A stretch of DNA of 23,539 bases from CAZJUO01 sp964549245 (lineage in GTDB: Bacteria; Patescibacteriota; Patescibacteriia; UBA10025; JAHIVO01), in NCBI GenBank assembly GCA_964549245.1, contig CAZJUO010000012.1, positions 1-23,539 of the forward strand, given 5' to 3'. The position numbers and the translations under genes are program-made. This document shows, in pieces, positions 21,329 to 23,539 of the stretch (its first letter is position 1; each line of letters starts with the position of its first letter). The notes below the pieces were generated by a model that was not told where the DNA came from, searched no databases, and saw only the letters and a program-made list of their open reading frames with translations.

Positions 21329-22534
21329 TTATATTGCATTTGAGAGGTTGTACATAGGTAAAATAATAGCCGAGACCAGGAATCCAACCGCTACACCCAT
21401 GACCACCATAATAATAGGCTCAATAAGCGTGGTTAAATTGCGTAAAGAATTTTCCAGCTCGCGAGCGTAAAAATCAGCCAGTTTTTCCAAAATCTTATCC
21501 AGTCTGCCTGACTGCTCACCAACGCTCATCATTTGGGAAAGCATCAAAGGAATTCCTTTATTTTTTATAAATATCGTAGTGATCGAGTTGCCGCTTTCTA
21601 CTTCCTTGATAGTGGATTTGATAATGTCATGGTACAGCGCATTGCCCACCACATCAGCCACGATCTCCAATGAGCGGGTCAGCGGGACACCTGAAGCCAG
21701 CAGCGTTGATAAGGACCTGGCAAACCGCGATAAATAAGTCCTATTGAAAATTGCACCAACGATGGGCATTCTTATTTTAATAATATCAACCCGTTTCCGC
21801 CCCTTTTTCGTACGAACGACAAAACGAAAACCAATGACCATACCGATGACGACAATAATTATCAACCACCAAAAGCCCCGTAAAAAATCACTGGCCCCCA
21901 TGAAAATAATCGTGGTAATCGGCAATTCCACGTCACTATCCTCAAAAATGCTGGTAATCTGCGGCAAGACAAACATCATCATCAGCGCGGCTACCAACAC
22001 AAGTGCGCTTAGAATAAAAGCCGGGTAAATGAGCGCTCCCTTGGCTTTGCCGCGCAAGTCATAGTCTTTTTCGAACTGGTCAGCCAAATACTCCAAAATT
22101 TCATCCAAACGGCCGGTTGTTTCAGCCGATCGCACCATCTGCACAAAAAAATTGTTAAATATCTTCGGGTACTTTCCTAATGATTGGGAGAGTTTGGCAC
22201 CGCCATCAACTTCATCAGCCACGTCGGATATTACCGTTTTTAAACTGGTGTTGCTGGTCTGCCTCATCAGCACGCGCAGGGCGCGGACGATAGGGACATT
22301 TGAAGAAATCATCACCGAAAGCTGCCGGGCAAAAACAACGATGTCTTTGGCTTTGACACCGCTGCCAAAACTTAAGCCTTTTAAAAAGCTCGTCTTCCTC
22401 TGCTCTTTCAATGAAACAATGACAAGATTCTTATCACGTAAAATGCCATAAGCAATGTTTTCTGACGGAGCTACCACCACTCCGCCGACTGATTCTCCTT
22501 CTTGGTTTTTGGCTTTATAGCTAAATTCAGCCAT
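21329..22534 (-). CDS. pilC: Type IV pilus inner-membrane platform protein
   Basis: 401 aa, normal for PilC/GspF. The N-terminus (MAEFSYKAKNQEGESVGG) is typical. Two GspF repeats lie at about residues 65-190 and 268-390, each with a conserved LxxLLxSGVPLTRSLEIV or VFARQLSVMISSNVPIVRALRVL start. Three membrane segments are at about 168-195, 215-235 and 370-395. PilC transmits the rotary motion of the PilB/PilT ATPases to pilin. It follows the receiver gene by 36 bases. No SD is seen, only an A-rich leader. Confidence 0.96.
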   Translation of the reverse strand: MAEFSYKAKNQEGESVGGVVVAPSENIAYGILRDKNLVIVSLKEQRKTSFLKGLSFGSGVKAKDIVVFARQLSVMISSNVPIVRALRVLMRQTSNTSLKTVISDVADEVDGGAKLSQSLGKYPKIFNNFFVQMVRSAETTGRLDEILEYLADQFEKDYDLRGKAKGALIYPAFILSALVLVAALMMMFVLPQITSIFEDSDVELPITTIIFMGASDFLRGFWWLIIIVVIGMVIGFRFVVRTKKGRKRVDIIKIRMPIVGAIFNRTYLSRFARSLSTLLASGVPLTRSLEIVADVVGNALYHDIIKSTIKEVESGNSITTIFIKNKGIPLMLSQMMSVGEQSGRLDKILEKLADFYARELENSLRNLTTLIEPIIMVVMGVAVGFLVSAIILPMYNLSNAI

Positions 22535-22570
22535 AGTTTTTTGTTTTTATTATTCGGCAGCTTCCACCTA

Positions 22571-22966
22571 CTATTGCTTTTTGCCCTGCAATATCTTTTT
22601 TACTTTTTCGATGACCTCGGAAGGCATAAAGTGGGCTTTAATCAAATAATCAACAGCCCCCAAAGCAATGCCTTTTTTCACGTCCTCTTTTTGTCCCAGG
22701 TTCGTCAGGAGCAAAACCGGTATCTTGCTGGTTGCGGCATCCTTTTTAACAGCTTTAAGCACGTCAAAACCGCTCATTTTGGGCAGAATAATATCCAGTA
22801 AAATAATATCCGGGTGGTCGCTTTTTGCCTTTTTCAGGCCCTCTTCTCCATCAGAAGCCAGGGTAACTTCAAAATTATCCAAATTCAGCTTTGCTACATA
22901 CATGCCCGCTAAAAAGGAATCGTCTTCTACCAATAATATTTTTATTTTTTCGCTTTTCTTAGCCAT
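22571..22966 (-). CDS. Single-domain response regulator (CheY-like) between pilB and pilC
   Basis: 131 aa, a receiver domain only. The acidic pair E14-D15-D16, phospho-acceptor D in DIILLDIILP, Thr in LLLTNLGQ and Lys in YLIKAHFMP are all present. It shares the LLLTNLGQ-x-EDV-x-KG block and the IKA...P.E.VEKVK end with the receiver at 6660-7076. It sits in the place where pilT often occurs, 16 bases after pilB, so it may control the pilus motor directly as PilG/PilH-type receivers do. The partner kinase is not in the window. Confidence 0.92.
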   Translation of the reverse strand: MAKKSEKIKILLVEDDSFLAGMYVAKLNLDNFEVTLASDGEEGLKKAKSDHPDIILLDIILPKMSGFDVLKAVKKDAATSKIPVLLLTNLGQKEDVKKGIALGAVDYLIKAHFMPSEVIEKVKKILQGKKQ

Positions 22967-22982
22967 ATATTACTATATAAAT

Positions 22983-23539
22983 TTATTCTGTAGTCACGCG
23001 AATTATCTCGGATAGGGTGGTTTTTCGCTCCAGGGCCTTTAACATACCGTCTTGTACCATAGGAATCATATGCTGCCGCTTGGCCGTTTCGCGAATAGCG
23101 TCAATAGTGGGATTTTTTACTATAATATTTTTTAATTCCTCATCTATTTCCAATATTTCATTAATTAATATTCGCCCTTTATAGCCGGTATTCTCGCATC
23201 GCACACATCCTTTACCTTCATAAAAATCCAAAGGCGGATTGGCTTTGCCTAACCTTTGTTTAATTACCTCTGGGGGGATACCCGACAGCTCTTTTTCAAC
23301 TTTGGCCTTTAACTCGCTAGGTAGCTCAACTTTTTTCTGGCAATACGGGCAAACTCTCCGCACCAGGCGCTGTGCCACTACCGTATTGAGCGCGGCAGTT
23401 ATCAAAAAGGGTTCGATCTTCATATCAATCAAACGGGGAATGGCGCCAAACGAATCATTGGTATGCAGGGTCGATAATACCAAATGTCCAGTCAAGGCGG
23501 CATGTACCGCCAGCTCCGCCGTTTCGTTATCCCGGATTT
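22983..23539 (-). CDS. pilB: Type IV pilus assembly ATPase, C-terminal part (cut by window end)
   Basis: Partial: 185 codons and the frame is open to the window edge, reading IRDNETAELAVHAALTGHLVLSTLHTND, the His-box and Walker-B-side region of PilB/GspE ATPases. The C-terminal domain has the typical Cys4 zinc site (CPYC...CVRCENTGYKGR) that marks PilB rather than PilT. The C-terminus KALERKTTLSEIIRVTTE is typical. PilB hydrolyses ATP to drive pilus extension through PilC. Walker A and the N-terminal MshEN domain are outside the window. Confidence 0.95.
   Translation of the reverse strand, partial: IRDNETAELAVHAALTGHLVLSTLHTNDSFGAIPRLIDMKIEPFLITAALNTVVAQRLVRRVCPYCQKKVELPSELKAKVEKELSGIPPEVIKQRLGKANPPLDFYEGKGCVRCENTGYKGRILINEILEIDEELKNIIVKNPTIDAIRETAKRQHMIPMVQDGMLKALERKTTLSEIIRVTTE

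Noticed and set aside
1..23539. CRISPR array, transposase or prophage genes
   Set aside because: No regularly spaced repeats, transposase or phage-like genes were seen on either strand.

Overview
The window reads as a piece of a Candidate Phyla Radiation (Patescibacteria, probably Parcubacteria-like) genome. The evidence is the gene content and style: a pilB / receiver protein / pilC pilus cluster, pilin-like proteins with long class III leaders, secreted thiol proteins with Asn/Thr-rich linkers, an enlarged Ndk, a tRNA gene without encoded CCA, AT-rich spacers, and few Shine-Dalgarno (SD) sequences. TGA is used as a normal stop in at least two genes (the membrane protein ending at 10107 and the PilX-like gene), so the genetic code looks standard. 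The phylum assignment is inference.

Layout. 1-420: a small Cys-rich gene on the + strand with a strong SD, an in-frame TGA at codon 44 and a perfect terminator. 444-4012: a redox operon on the - strand, in the order ArsR-type repressor, membrane thioredoxin, DipZ-like CcdA/TlpA electron-transfer protein, DsbA-like oxidoreductase, with a promoter and a candidate operator in front. 4078-4883: isopentenyl-diphosphate isomerase, a repeat region carrying a tRNA 3' half, and tRNA-Pro(GGG). 4987-5955: three small or unknown genes, each with its own signals. 6053-8988: ndk and a receiver protein in one operon, then gatA and gatC. 9030-9290: a structured non-coding RNA with its own promoter, closed by a long helix (6S-like). 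9394-10107: an unknown membrane protein. 10149-12170: ligA.

12234-23539 is a type IV pilus locus on the - strand. In transcription order it holds pilB (cut by the window end), a CheY-like protein, pilC, a probable major pilin with its own promoter and a structured leader, a GT2 glycosyltransferase, an O-antigen-ligase-like protein with TPRs, a pilin and a pilin-like protein, then pilD and four minor pilins (FimT-, PilV-, PilW- and PilX-like). The PilX-like protein ends in a probable carbohydrate-binding domain.

How the parts may fit: several minor pilins are rich in cysteine and the redox operon could supply disulfides to them. The glycosyltransferase and O-antigen-ligase-like protein could glycosylate pilins. 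The two receiver proteins are close paralogues. The most unusual signals are the UGA-interrupted gene with a SECIS-like hairpin, the hairpin that buries the start codon of the probable major pilin, the orphan structured RNA, and a set of promoters placed so close to the ATG that the mRNAs should be leaderless or nearly so.
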